Counted from the stretch's first letter, positions 21,181 through 32,345 are shown. The stretch: 64,000 nt of DNA from Symbiodinium natans (GCA_905221605.1 CAJNDS010002786.1:188001-252000), one strand, 5' to 3'. The notes: a model not told the origin generated them from the letters alone. Program-made: numbers and translations.

Positions 21181-21612
21181 CGTACCCGAACACGTCGCTC
21201 GTGGGATGGGTGTTCCAAACGACTTTGGCGATTCTGCGCTTTGTTGGTGGGCAACTGCCATAGCATGGCCGACTGTTGTGTAGCCATTGTCCGGCTGGTT
21301 CTTAGCAGGGAATGAGGGACTGAGGCACCCTATATGACCCCTGAAAAGGTATACATATATATATATATATATATAGATAGGGTCCTAATTCCCTCATTCC
21401 CTACTCAGAACCAGTTGGTTGTGCCCAGGCACAAGCCAGCAATGCCTTCCGCGCCATCTCGTCTGTGGTGCTCCAAAGCCTGTCAGTGCAAGGCATGGAC
21501 GCGTCATCGATTCGTTTGCTGCGGGCGACCTGGCGTGTCTTCTTCCATATCGTGTAGCAGCATGCTCATTGACAACTTCAATGCAATCTGCTTGCTTTTA
21601 ATGGAGTTCAAG
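21181..21612 (+). CDS. Candidate exons around a family B element, unknown protein
   Basis: Exon 21181-21277 follows TTGACTTCAG and reads RGMGVPNDFGDSALCWWATA. Exon 21429-21551 follows GTGCCCAG and reads QGMDASSIRLLRATWRVFFH. The segment 21562-21612 reads MLIDNFNAICLLLMEFK before AAG|GTATATC. The first two join in phase 0 across an intron containing the family B element 21297-21413. The gap between the second and third is only about 10 nt and unsolved. No family recognised. Confidence 0.45.
21297..21413. repeat. Family B palindromic element
   Basis: CTGGTTCTTAGCAGGGAATG left, CATTCCCTACTCAGAACCAG right, with a (TA)n centre. Both ends carry intron-like termini (GTTCTTAG and CTACTCAG). Confidence 0.9.
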
Positions 21613-21692
21613 GTATATCTGGGTGACAGCCACGAACTGGCCGTGACAGGACATCTGTGTTGTCTGTTGCTGGTAGGATGTCAAAGGTTGAG

Positions 21693-22312
21693 ACGTGGCT
21701 AGTCGGCTGACAGTCGTCCGCCGCAAGGTGCAGGAGCGCGCTACACCTGCAGAGAAAGGGTGCAGTCTCGGTGCGAAGCTGATGTGTTAGTGGACTTCCA
21801 CGCGCCGATACTGCAGAGCCTCGGACCGCAAGGGATCATCGGGCTCAGCGAATATGACTTTGTCCGGTGTCGCAACTCGAAGCTGGAGTCTGCAGATGGC
21901 TGTGGAGTTTGCTTTCGTGCGCCTGACAAGGCGGTTGCGTCTCTGGGCTTTGGATTTTGCGGCGCCTTAGCTGTTATGGCCTTGACATGCCCTAATCATC
22001 TTGCTTCGGGGGGCCTTTGTGAAGGTGCTGGCGCCGACTTCGGATCAAGATCCGTTTCCAACATTCTGCTTCGAAACATCTTGTCCCGAACGATTTCAGA
22101 ATGTGGCCCACCTCATGCGCCCGATTCCAAGCACATGGCAACGCCTGGTAGGATATCGATTGTGCTTGTACGAGCAGCTCTGTGTGCATGCGAATCGCGC
22201 AGTGTCGGCTGTTGCGGGCCTAGGTGACACTGCGTACGTGGTGGACCAGGTTTCCGCAGTGAAGATCCAAAAGACGATGGGCCAACCCCTCCCCAGGCGA
22301 GTCCATAGGTGA
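21693..22312 (+). CDS. Candidate exons with weak endonuclease/phosphatase-domain similarity
   Basis: Segment from 21693 reads SRLTVVRRKVQERATPAEKG. Frame 21760-21930 reads EADVLVDFHAPILQSLG and then ADGCGVCFR, recalling the QE-V...L..LG...DGC.I.Y pattern of CCR4/nocturnin-type endonuclease/exonuclease/phosphatase domains. Frame 22001-22312 reads RPIPSTWQRLVGYRLCLYEQ and does not match that family. Splice joints are not resolved and the similarity is only suggestive. Confidence 0.3.
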
Positions 22313-22364
22313 GCGAGTGTAAGAGCCGACGCTTCCCCACTGTAGTAGTCTTAGTTCTTCTCAG

Positions 22365-23014
22365 TTGAGAGGCTCATCCACTACCCATCCACAGCAGAGC
22401 TTTGGCAGCAGGGAGGAGTATCTGCAGTCCAGTCAGAAGCTTCCTGATCAGGTCCGTGCTTTTTCAGTCCGGCCAAAACTTTTCAGAGCAGCTCAGCCAG
22501 CCACCCCCCTCACCCTCGCCGAGGTTCTGGTCGAGTACATAGTCGTAGAAGACACCCGGTTCGGGAAGGGACCCTATAACCTATAACTCTTGGCTTGACT
22601 CACCCAGAAATGCGATGCGGCATCGAGAACCTGCCATGTCACAACGCGCAACCCTCGAGCAGCCGAAAGCCCATCCTTCGTGATCGCAGTGTGCCCCTAG
22701 CCAAGGAAACCGTCAACGCAGCTTATGCGCTGGCCCGTCTTGAGAAATACGGCTGCCATCCAAAGCAGACACTGGTTCTGTGTGAACGGGACTGGGGAGC
22801 GCGGCAAGTCAGAGAATTGAATGCCGGATTCCAGGTGGGATGCAACTGGACGTAAGTGTATGCAAAGATGGCAGTCATCACTGTCACTGAAGCATGGAGG
22901 AAGTTTTGCAAAGGTGCTCTCTGCTGCAGACATCATTGACGATTTGCTCCGTGAGGAACGGGCTTGGCGTGGCTTCACAAGGATCGATTCATGCCAACTG
23001 AAAGTGACTCGCAG
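22365..23014 (+). CDS. Candidate exons, unknown protein
   Basis: Segments with good donors: one to 22834 reading LVLCERDWGARQVRELNAGF before CAG|GTGGGA; and 22930-23014, after CTCTGCTGCAG, reading IIDDLLREERAWRGFTRID before CGCAG|GTTCGCC. 22338-22590 is open in two frames and not assigned. Confidence 0.35.
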
Positions 23015-23089
23015 GTTCGCCAATGGGCGCGGCATGGGTTCACAGGCGCATTTTGGCTGGCTGCTGTGCTTTTCTATGCATTTCTGTAG

Positions 23090-23282
23090 GCATCGGTTGC
23101 AGCAGGTCCAGAAATTCAATCCGAGCTCGACCGGCGATATGCTGTAACCCTGTGCCTCAGTTGCAAGATGTTGAAAGGCAACAGCAGACCAATGGACTCT
23201 CCTTTCGCATAGTGCAAGTGCTCAGGAAGCTTCTCAGGAGTGCCATGCATGCAAGCGCCTCTAGCGCCTGCGCTGTACAGAA
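23090..23282 (+). CDS. Helical exon pair, possibly separated by a 17-nt intron
   Basis: After GCATTTCTGTAG, exon 23090-23143 reads GPEIQSELDRRYA. Skipping 23144-23160 (GTAACCCTGTGCCTCAG) continues in phase 0 with LQDVERQQQTNGLSFRIVQV and LRKLLRSAMHASAS, ending at AA|GTGAGTT. The joined product is a continuous charged helix. Read-through gives a shorter frame ending in TAG. Confidence 0.45.
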
Positions 23283-23319
23283 GTGAGTTTCACAAAGTTT
23301 CACTAAGCTTGCCACACAC

Positions 23320-23957
23320 TTGGCGAGTAGGACAGCAACAAATGTCGCGATGCAGGAGGCTTTGGGCAGCCACATTGACACATCACTTTGCTTAGTCAGG
23401 CGGCATGTTTGCGAAATTCGTCTGGGAAGCTGGGAGCCCCCGTACTTGAAACTGTTGGCGAACCCAACGCGTGCTCGGCTTGCTGAGTCCGCCAGTAGGG
23501 GCGGCATTTGCGTAAGCGGTGATTGCAGACATGGAAAACTTAGCCTTGTGATGGGGGCAGGAACTGTGCACTCTATATGCAGTTGGTAGAACACACATCA
23601 ACATAGACAAACTGCGCCACTGCGCAGCTTTGACAAGGGGCGAGGGGCAATGGACGTCCGATCATTGAATCATCTGGACTACGACGAGCTGCAGGCCCAC
23701 GAGAACTCATGTTTGGCAGTTCAAGCAGACGCCCATACAGTGCAAGCGTGGACGGTCATCGCACACTCATCCCGAAAGTGCAGTTTCCCTGTCAGAGGAT
23801 GTGTTCGGCCATAGTGTTGCCTGCATGTTGTCCCACTGCAAAGACAAGCCAATGGAGTGCGTTGGGGCTCGCTTACTCAGACAGCATCAAGCGGTTCGGA
23901 GGGCCTAAATCAGTGCTCACGCGCAGGCCCAACTGCAGGAGCTCCGAGCTTGGTTGA
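23320..23957 (+). CDS. Candidate exons, unknown protein
   Basis: 23650-23814 reads MDVRSLNHLDYDELQAHENS; 23850-23957 holds two plausible frames, one ending QLQELRAWLKP and the other SSELG. A 145-codon minus-strand frame covers 23157-23594, so the strand of 23320-23590 is uncertain. Confidence 0.3.
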
Positions 23958-23964
23958 AACCAGT

Positions 23965-24195
23965 TCCGAGTATATTAGTAAACTAGTTTATTAGTATATT
24001 AGTATACTAGTATATTAGTATACTAGTATATGAGTATATTAGTATATTAGTAGTATATTCGTAGTATATTAGTATATTAGTATATTAGTATATTCGTATA
24101 TTAGTATATTCGTATACTAGTATATTAGTATATTAGTATATGAGTATACTAGTATATGAGTATATTGGTATATTATATTAATATGTTAGTATGTT
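23965..24195. repeat. TATTAGTA minisatellite
   Basis: About 25 imperfect copies of AGTATATT/AGTATACT over 230 bp. Confidence 0.95.
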
Positions 24196-24313
24196 GACGC
24201 ATCTGCCACATGCTGCCGTCGTAAACTGCGCACAGAGTATATCTCATTCTGTGGTCCGGCCGACCTACGTAGACTCTCAACTCTACTTGGGACTTCCCAA
24301 GAGCCCTGCTAGT

Positions 24314-24536
24314 GCTTAGAGGTTCATGGTACAGATAACCCAATTCTACCTGGACTTACAACCCACTTATAAGCCCCTTAAGTGCCCTCTAATGTGGTTA
24401 TCATTGGGGTTTAAGTGCAGTTCTAATTGGGTTATTAAGAACCATGAACCTCCAAGTGCCCTAACATGGTTATAATTGGGGTTTAAGTACAGTTCTAATT
24501 GGGTTATTAAGAACCATGAACCTCCAAGTGCACATG
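24314..24536. repeat. Family E element with its right half duplicated
   Basis: Left end TTAGAGGTTCATGGTA; right end GGGTTATTAAGAACCATGAACCTCC at 24428-24452, repeated together with 50 bp of upstream sequence to end again near 24531. Confidence 0.8.
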
Positions 24537-24599
24537 TTCGGGCCTCGTCCTGTGGCGACTCGCGGCAACCGAAGGCGAGGCCTGAACACCAGCGGGAAA

Positions 24600-25080
24600 A
24601 AGTTTACGCCGGAGTCCCGGTCTGTGGAGATGAGGGTTTAGGGTTTAGGGTTTAGGGTTTCTTCATTCATTTTTAGGTGACGGTCAATCTCTCTTCTCTT
24701 ATTCAAAATATGAAGCTGTAGTACGCATGATATTGTATGACATTGTTTTGTTGTTTTAGTCCCAAGTTGTGTCTGCGGTGCCGAGGCTTGTGGAACGGCT
24801 TAGTGCTGCGCTGCAGGCTGAGGACACGCAGAGTGCCGCAGATCATCATCATATATGATATATCAGACTAGTAATGACAGCCTAGAACAAGAATCAGAAT
24901 AGTATTGCCTAACAATAATGATAAGAGTTATACACTAGCACACAGATGAAGCCCATAATAGGAATAATAGTCACAATAATAATAAGAATCATGATAACAT
25001 ATTGGACATTCCTGAGGGTAGATGTGGGCAACAGGAGCGCCATGATGGAGATGCAGTGGAAGAGCCTGGCCCTGAGAGCT
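24600..25080. other. No supported gene
   Basis: Short TTTAGGG tract at 24633-24660, then AT-rich sequence with GAT/ATA words. No splice-bounded frame recognised. Confidence 0.4.
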
Positions 25081-25084
25081 TAGG

Positions 25085-25655
25085 CCCCAAACCCTAGCGT
25101 CGAAACCCTAAACCCCAAACCCTAATCCCTGAACCTTAACCCTAAAACCCTCGACCCTAAACCCGAAAACCCTAAACCCAAGCCCTAAACCCTAAGCCTT
25201 AAACCTATAAGGTTTCCAAAAGGGGGAATTGGTCGCGCGACCCAGGTCCACGGCCACATGCGACCCCTACTTGGACCCGTACTTTTTCGCTGGACCGCAG
25301 GCTGGATCGGTTCAACGTTGCTGTATTACTTGGAGGTCCATGGTACTTAATATACTTACATATAACCAAATTAGGTACTTAATAACCCAAGTAAAACTGT
25401 ACTTACTGCATATAACCAAATTGTAACGCACGAGTTTGTTAAATTGCTTCTCATTTGTCAAAATGCTGTACTCGTGACTAGATTGCTATATTGTATTGTC
25501 TATGTATGTATCATCATGCCATTCTTTTTACTAGATGACTATATGGTATTGTTACCCTAAACCCTAAACCCTAAACCCTAAACCCTAAACCCTAAACCCT
25601 AAACCCTAAACCCTAAACCCTAAACCCTCCTAAGCCCTACACCCTAAACCCTAAA
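25085..25655. repeat. Degenerate CCCTAAA arrays and a family E copy
   Basis: CCCTAAA tract 25085-25205; partial family E element 25329-25425 (CTTGGAGGTCCATGGTACTT); clean array 25555-25655. Further TTTAGGG units at 25770-25840. Confidence 0.85.
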
Positions 25656-25879
25656 CCGCGGTTTAGTTTTTGACACTCCAAGCACTTCAGCAGTCATCTG
25701 ACGCTCCGAGGATCCAGAGCACAAGATGCATCGGAGGCCTGTTTACAGCTGATTGCAGCCTGGGCTATAAGTAGGGTTTAGGGTTTAGGGGAAAAAGGGT
25801 TTAGGGTTTAGGGGCTTAAGGGTTTAGGGTTTAGGAAGAAAGGTTTCTACACGCAGTCGCTTTCTCTCGCCTCCCCCAG

Positions 25880-26142
25880 AGTATCTCTCCTGATGGTCGA
25901 AGTCGGCCGAGTCGTGATTTACACAGCATCTACCCTGGACCCTCAGCCCAAAACCCGACACATCGATCGGCGTCCACATTGGGGAGCTGCATTTATAGCT
26001 CTTGATGTGTCGAAGTCGAAGTCGGCCCCGTGCAGGCCTCTACATGTCTTCGGGAGTTGCAAGTTAAGTAACAGACGATTACTGATTACTGGGGGTGGCC
26101 TCGGTCACCCTGATCGCCGCCACGACAACTCGACCGACCCAG
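25880..26142 (+). CDS. Candidate exon upstream of a family D element
   Basis: After the pyrimidine-rich acceptor CTCTCGCCTCCCCCAG (ends 25879) one frame reads SISPDGRSRPSRDLHSIYPG; another, 111 codons long, overlaps it. The exon side ends near CCTTGGAG|GTTCATGG, the D element's donor-like end. Confidence 0.3.
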
Positions 26143-26275
26143 TCCTTGGAGGTTCATGGGTAGCTATAAGTGGGGTTGTAAGTCGGGTAACTATAATTAC
26201 AATTACAACTGGGTATAACCTCGTTTAGGATGCTTACAACCCTACTTATAACTACCCATGAACCTTCAAGTAGCT
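26143..26275. repeat. Family D palindromic element
   Basis: CTTGGAGGTTCATGGGTAGC left, CTACCCATGAACCTTCAAG right, arms of about 45 nt. Confidence 0.9.
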
Positions 26276-26349
26276 TGCTATGGCATGGCATGACCTGTAC
26301 AAGTTAGATAGATACCGGCGGCCTACTTTTCCGCAAACTTTTGTAAACT

Positions 26350-27480
26350 TTGTTTTCTTTATACATGTTGATTGGCGCTCTAAGACAGAATTCGAAATTT
26401 CTCAACTTCCCTGCGTGCTGTAGTGAAGCATTCGCACAGTTCTTGCCGTCATGTTCAACTCGCTTCGCATGTCTGATCGACAAGTTGTGCATGGCAATTG
26501 TACCATGCTGTGTACATTCAGAGAGTAGCTACGGCACAGCTGAACCCACACAGACAAAACCGAAGTGGCATGTTGCTGTGATCCAGGTCGCGATCGCGTT
26601 CGCCCCGTGCCTGGCCAAGCAAAGCTTTTGTTCTGTTCGAGCCATCTTTACTGAAATGCAGGCTTCGCCATCTGAGCACTGCACGCAGTCGCGCAATCTG
26701 AGAACTGTACGCAGCCGCGCAATCTTGAGCGTGGGAGCATGCGTTGACAAGCTTCTGTAGATGTTTAGAGCAGATTTTGGTCAAGCGGCTCGAACCCGCG
26801 CCAACTCAACGAGACACAAGGTAGCCGGCCGACCTGCCGCCCTGGTTTTGGAACAGAGGGACATCCCTGACTGCTCGCAAGATGCCCGGGCCTGGACACA
26901 CGGGTGCGTGTACGCCATACCTTGGGCGGCTGCATGTTTGGTCACAAGTCAAGGCTTGCCCGACCAGTCGCCTTGCGCGCGGATCGTGTTCTCGCCGCAC
27001 CCCGCAGCCCTAGCTTGCAGGGCAATCTTCTCGAGAGGGCATCCAAGATGCAAGCCCGAGTCTTCAAAGCTTGGATTACTTTCTTGCTTTGCAAGTGCGC
27101 GTATGGTATCCGTGGATGGGATAGAAGAAAAGCTTCCGGGAAAAGGGGGGAGGGGGGTGCGGAACATTTGTCGGGGGGGACACATTTAGGCATAAGTGTT
27201 CCGCAGCATCAGAAGGTCGTCGAGCTATTTAGAGCTTCAGACTCCAACTTCCTTCACGCCACAGCGTGCCACAACCTGAGGCCCGAACCAACCCCCCCAC
27301 CCCCCCAAGCTGGACTGCCCATGGGCGGGGCACGGTGTGGCATCGTCTGACTATCACAAGTTCTGCTTGCCAGATCCACATCGGCTTGGGTCAAAGTGGC
27401 GTGGAAACTTTTACTGTTCCAACAGTTAGTTGTGCACAGTGTCCCTTGTGCTTCGCGGGTGCTTTCATCCTGCAGTAATA
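26350..27480. other. Dense overlapping ORFs, gene structure unresolved
   Basis: Plus frames of 136 codons (26350-26760), 142 (26761-27189) and 148 (26904-27350) overlap each other and minus frames of 83-88 codons. The plus frame at 27010-27250 (QGNLLERASKMQARVFKAWI) reads best. No domain, no clear splice sites; lengths are not beyond chance. Confidence 0.3.
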
Positions 27481-27519
27481 TCATGAGCCACTGTGTTTTC
27501 CAAAGCTGTGCTCTACATG

Positions 27520-28380
27520 CCCTAAACCCTAAACCCTAAACCCTAAACCCTAGATGCCGTCAGATCATGCAGCAGAGCTGCCAGGAAAAGTTAGCTCGGA
27601 GAAGGTGCGCCCGTTTGGTCACCAGCTTTGGGGGATGGTGGCGGCTCGGGGTTGCTTAGAGGCTTTCGGACGCTCTGGATTAGGGTTTAGGGTTTAGGGT
27701 TAGGGTTTAGGGCTAGGGTTTAGGGTTTAGGGTTTAAGTTCAAAGGCGTGTAGACGACTTTTCGCAGAACTTGTATGTTTTTTGTCCGGGGACAGAGATG
27801 TTGAGAGAAGCTTGAAGGACAAGAAGCACTACAGGAACTGTATCGCATGAGCTAGAAATGTATATCACGTACATATGTATACACACCCTTTGGCAGGTGT
27901 ATATATATATATATATATATAGGGAAAGAGATGTGCGCACACTACTTGCTTGAACATGACCCGGCGACCCTTCAAACCCCCAAAGCTCGTTGCATGAGGT
28001 TTTTGCGCGAGTACCGCTGCACAGGCCAAGGCACAAGGATTGCGCCGGCTGGCCGAAGACATTTGCTTGGGGCTTACGGATTCGGGTGCTTGTGTCGCGA
28101 AGGCTCTCAGCTGTCGGGGCACTATTCCGAAGTGAGCAGCTCAGGCGGCGTGGGCTTGCAGGCATCACTTGCGTCGTAGCCGGCTCAGATTAGGATCCCA
28201 GCAGGGCAGCAGACTTTGAGACGTGTGTCGAGCTCGTTTCAACCTGTTTCAACCCAGCCTGCGACCTAGGCTCGATGCTGCTGTGGCAGCAGGGAGTGTG
28301 TCCACGAAACTCTTGACAGAACTAGAGGCGGCTTGTGATGTGCCATTGCAGGTTTGCTGAGATGCGAGCAGCCGCATGTA
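27520..28380. other. Telomere-like tracts and ambiguous ORFs
   Basis: CCCTAAA at 27520-27552, TTTAGGG at 27680-27735, (AT)11 at 27897-27919. A 67-codon plus frame (27990-28190, basic, with GLRIRVLVSRRLSAVGALF) and an 82-codon one overlap; not assigned. Confidence 0.3.
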
Positions 28381-28609
28381 CTAGTAGCCATTCCGAGCGT
28401 TGCCTGTTGCCGCGACTGCTGTTTGTTCCGATGTGATGGCTGCCACTTGGGTTGTCGTTTCGCTTGCGAGGCGTTTTGATTGGTTGAATGTTTACTTGTT
28501 TGTGTTTGTGGGTATGCAGACTTCCTTTGTCTGCTCAGTGTGCTTCATCTGTTCTGTCTGGCTGGCGCCTAATGTTGTGGCGTGGGGTGGGTGGCGTGGG
28601 GTGGGGTGG

Positions 28610-28915
28610 TGTTGTGTTGTGTTGTGTTGTGTTGTGTTGTGTTGTGTTGTGTTGTGTTGTGTTGTGTTGTGTTGTGTGTGTGAGAGTGTGTGTGAGTGTG
28701 GGAGTGTGTGAGTGTGTGTGTGTGTGTGAGTGTGGGAGTGTGTGAGTGTGGGAGTGCGTGAGCGTGTGATTGCGTGAGTGTGTGATTGCGTGAGTGTGTG
28801 AGTGCGTGAGTGTGTGAGTGTGAGTGTGTGAGTGTGTGATTGTGTGAGTGTGTGATTGTGTGAGTGTGTGAGTGCGTGAGTGTGTGAGTGCGTGAGTGTG
28901 TGAGTGGGTGATCGT
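28610..28915 (+). repeat. (GTGTT)n and (GTGA/GTGT)n microsatellite
   Basis: Thirteen GTGTT units then about 235 bp of GTGTGTGA-type units. It creates long Thr-His frames on the minus strand (148 and 141 codons) that are artefacts. Confidence 0.95.
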
Positions 28916-28968
28916 TGCTGTTGCTGTTCTTTCTGCTTGTTGTGATGATGCCCGTGACGGCTGTGTAG

Positions 28969-29048
28969 GCAAAGCTTTCAACTTGCATCACCATGATCGA
29001 GATGCAGCAGAAATGACGGTCGCCGATTTCTCTGCACTGCCTTCACTT
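28969..29048 (+). CDS. Exon with a degenerate EF-hand, possible 5' part of the beta-helix gene
   Basis: After GGCTGTGTAG the frame reads FNLHHHDRDAAEMTVADF, the spacing of an EF loop with Asp at 1 and 3 but other ligands lost. The exon stops at GTAACCAATTATAACTG, part of a family E element (29048-29123). The next segment just before 29541 (RFNADMDSEEF) resembles the second half of another EF loop. Joint phases not solved. Confidence 0.35.
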
Positions 29049-29540
29049 AGTAACCAATTATAACTGTACTTATGACCCACTTATAAGCCCCTAAAGTGCT
29101 CTAATATGGTTGTAAGTACCTTACTTTGTGAAGCAACGATCTTATTGTCCCCATCTCACCGCAGTTTACACCTGATGAGCTGCGCGCTCGACATTGATCT
29201 AGCCAAGCTGTCTGCAAGGCCGTACGTCCACCCGGAGCTGTGCTTGAGCTGTGTTACGTTAGGGTTGTAATCCTCGTGCACGCAGGCATGGGACACGGAA
29301 TGACATGGAGAAGTTTTGCCGGGTGGACGTCTGGCTCTTTGGATGAGGGGAGGCAATGACCAGCACACATGTAACAGAGTACAAGCATTCACAGCAAGGC
29401 GTGCATACATGAGCACCTGCCAACATCTACCAACCAGAGCACGCAGTTCCACATGCGATCCGATCAGCTAAAAAAGCAACTTATGCATTGTCAAAGCCAC
29501 AGACAAGCTGCAAGCCGTTCTGCCTCGATTCAATGCGGAC

Positions 29541-31439
29541 ATGGACTCGGAAGAGTTTCAACCGGTCTTGCAGTGGCTGCGACGCCAGGCAGTGCGTGAG
29601 AGTGTAGCCAAGATCGCCCCTCCTGGAAGTCACTTCTGGCACCATCTGGACCGCTTGATTTGGGGCTTCTTGCGATTTGCGATTTGCGTGCCGCGTGACT
29701 GTCCGACAATTGCAGAAGCTCTGGAGAGGCTCTCACCATGGCCTGTAGCAACCATCCTCGTCTCTGCTGGAACTTATCACGAAAGTGTCGTGATTGACAA
29801 GCCAGTGGAGCTGGTCGGCAGAGCACAGGTGACATTGAAAGGCATATCTTCACAACCTGTAGCGGCCGTGCGGGGTGTTGGAGCCTCGCTGTACAACTTG
29901 TCCTTGGAGGGCGGAGTCGAGGTGGAAGGTGCGGAAGGTGCGGAAGGTGGAAGGTTGCTGCTGAAGGATTGCGCACTCTCCTTGCAAGGGGTCACTGCCA
30001 AGGGCAGCGCGCGGGCCACTCTGCAGGATTGTGCCGTGACTTGCTGCCAGCGCACGGCGTGCATCCTGCGAGACGAGGCCGTTGTGAAGCTCAACCGCTG
30101 CAGCTTCGAAAGCAACCTCGGCGTTTGTATTTCTGCGCGGGAGAGGGCATCCGTCACAACGTGCGAATGCACACTGCAGAGGAATGCCGCGCCTGTGATG
30201 CAGTTCCGGGACGATGCCACGGCGGAAGTGAGAAGCAGCTGCCTTCGATCCAACAAAGGTTGCGGTGTTCTGATTCGTGGCAAGGCCAAGGCTTCAATCG
30301 AATCCTGCGAGCTGAGAGGACACAAGATGGCCGCCGTTAGCTTCCTAGCAGTAGAGTAACCCTGAACCTTTTTGGGGTAACGTAGTTCCCTTAGTGATCC
30401 CAAAGGTTAACCTTTAGTAAACCCTAAACATCCCTAAACCCTAAACCCTATAAACCCTAAACCTTACTAAGGTTTTCAGCACAGCGCCAGCGGCACCCTC
30501 CGGGGCAACGTGATGCAAGAAAATGATGGCGCCGTGGTCCTCCTCAGTGGCGAGGCCTCCGTTCCTATATCCCGTTTGGGAGTTTTTTAATTTGTATTTT
30601 TTTTGAACTGTTTTTGTGTATATAAAACCCAGGAGGATATTAGAAATATTATTTTTATTAAGGTTCCAAGGGGAGTGTAGGTTCTTGTGGAGAACAACAC
30701 CCTGACGAACAACGGCAAGAGTGCGCCTGTCATTGAGTTTCGGTCTGCGTCAGGCACAGTACGAGCAAAAGTGGCGGGCAAGCGCGAAGACTCGCAGAAT
30801 CAGCTTACACACAAGTTGGCATACATCTCCGGGCAGACTGGGGAGGAGTGGGTGGATGTTGATGAGCAGGGTAAGATCTTGCGCAACAAAACCGGCGAAA
30901 CCAACATACCATACACTTTGCAGCAACCCATGCGCGCGGGACATGCCGACGATGGAGAGGGTGGGACCCTGAATGGCGCAAGTCTTGCAAGGGGCACCAG
31001 GAGATGTGTAATTGCTGTCCGGGACACAGCGCAAGCCACAATCCGAGACAATCAGATTGAGAAGAATGATGGCTACGGAATTCTGATCAGCGAGCAAGCC
31101 TTCCCCATTGTTGAGCGAAACCGCCTGTCTGCGTGCCGTTGCGCTGCGATTCACATGGATGGCTCGTCATCTGCAAAGATCGTCGAGAACAGCTTTTACG
31201 ACAATCATGCTGCAGGAATTGACGTTCGGGGCGAAGCATCCCCAACAATAGAGGACAACACGTTTCGAGGCCACAAGCTACCGGCGATCAAGGCAGCCGA
31301 GAAGTCAGCGTGCGTCATTCGAGGCAATCGCCTATCGGAGAACCCTGGCCATGCCCTGGTGGTCAGCGACTCCGCGCGCCCTCATGTGGAGCGGAATTTC
31401 ATGGAGGCAGGCAGAACCCTGGGTCGTGCTTTGGAATAG
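29541..31439 (+). CDS. Right-handed parallel beta-helix protein (PbH1 repeats)
   Basis: Exons 29541-30350, 30480-30560 and 30681-31439 give about 549 residues. After an N-terminal region come at least 15 imperfect repeats of about 22-24 residues such as IESCELRGHK, VENNTLTNNG, IEDNTFRGHK and VERNFMEAG, the pectate-lyase/FBXO11-type PbH1 pattern; no F-box seen. Exon 2 (27 codons) is one repeat, and the repeat register is unbroken across both introns (GEAS|VLVENN), strong support for the splice sites. An in-frame open stretch with an EF-like piece precedes the Met at 29541, so the true start may be upstream. The 3' end may instead splice from about 31400 to the exon near 31527. Likely carbohydrate- or protein-binding scaffold; enzyme activity unknown. 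Confidence 0.8.
30351..30479 (+). other. Intron 1 of the beta-helix gene, with CCCTAAA units
   Basis: GCA|GTAGAGTAAC to AAGGTTTTCAG|CAC, 129 nt, phase 0. Contains five CCCTAAA units and an imperfect GGTTAACC-centred palindrome. Confidence 0.75.
30561..30680 (+). repeat. Intron 2 of the beta-helix gene: family A element
   Basis: The whole intron is one family A copy: GTTCCTATATCCCGTTTGGG to AAGGGGAGTGTAG. GTTCCT at its start and GTTCTT just after it may be the target duplication. 120 nt, phase 0. Confidence 0.85.
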
Positions 31440-31526
31440 CTTTTAACTTCCCTTCTTTCTTTCTAAGGGGAACCTACGCGCAAATAATTTTCAAAGGTTT
31501 CAAAGCACAACTGAGGAACGCCAGCT

Positions 31527-31660
31527 ATGCTGATCCAGTCGCCACATGGCAGCTACTTGGCCAACGAGGAGGTCGAAAGGTCCAGCGCCGGCCAGAGCCG
31601 CAGCAAACGACGCTGGGAGCCAGACACAGAATCCACCGATCCCGCGCAGCATGACAAAAA
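31527..31660 (+). CDS. Candidate 3' exon of the beta-helix gene
   Basis: Frame reads SPHGSYLANEEVERSSAG then SKRRWEPDTESTDPAQHDKK before AT-rich sequence. Charged, disordered; plausible C-terminal tail, acceptor near CTGATCCAG. Not proven. Confidence 0.35.
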
Positions 31661-31669
31661 AGTTGCCAA

Positions 31670-31960
31670 AGCCTATATTCTCCTATTAAGCATATATTTT
31701 TTTATACTGATAGATGGTCAGCTTGTGATACCCAATGTATTGCTCGATGGTTGTATTAACATATTGCTATACTATCACATTGTTATATGATTACATTTTA
31801 CGATATTCTTAAGTTGCTAAACCATTGCACAAATGTATTGTTATACTATGTTTTTTTTTTTTTTATATTGCTATTTCACGGTGTAGCCTTAATAGATTAT
31901 TACATTATTACATTCGAACAATCTTATGTTTTACATGATCTGGTTATTCTACTCTGATGC
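31670..31960. other. AT-rich non-coding block
   Basis: Low-complexity AT sequence with a T-run of about 15 at 31850-31864. Nothing else seen. Confidence 0.7.
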
Positions 31961-32009
31961 CGCGCTGGTGAGTCAGTGAAGCTGCCTCACCCCATTCCCC
32001 TGGACCCTA

Positions 32010-32345
32010 AACCCTAAACTCAAAAAAGAACCCTAAACCCCAAACCCCAAACCCCAAACCCCAAACCCCAAACCCCAAACCCCAAACCCCAAACCCCAAA
32101 CCCTAAACCCTAAACCCTAAACCCTAAACCCTAAACCCGAACATCCCTTTCCATGTGGGCTCAAGACGGAGGGGACCTCCATGTGGCCAGTCCTATGGAG
32201 GCGACTCTGGGAACTTGTGTATGAATGTTAGGTTAGGGTTTAGGGTTTAGGGTTTAGGGTTTAGGTTTAGGGTTTAGTGTTTGGGGTTTGGGGTTTGGGG
32301 TTTTGGGTTTTGGGTTTGGGGTTTTGGGTTTTGGGTTTTGGGTTG
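32010..32345. repeat. Opposed telomere-like arrays
   Basis: CCCCAAA array (nine units) and CCCTAAA units at 32036-32140, about 90 bp unique, then TTTAGGG grading to TTTGGGG and TTTTGGG at 32231-32345: two tracts in inverted orientation. Confidence 0.9.

Noticed and set aside
23900-23925. A 24-nt GC-AG micro-intron joining two coiled-coil pieces
   Set aside because: Another frame reads through the region without a stop, so the evidence does not favour splicing.
28535-28994. Two long minus-strand Thr/His-rich ORFs (148 and 141 codons)
   Set aside because: They are the translation of a (GTGT)n/(GTGA)n microsatellite with no unique sequence.
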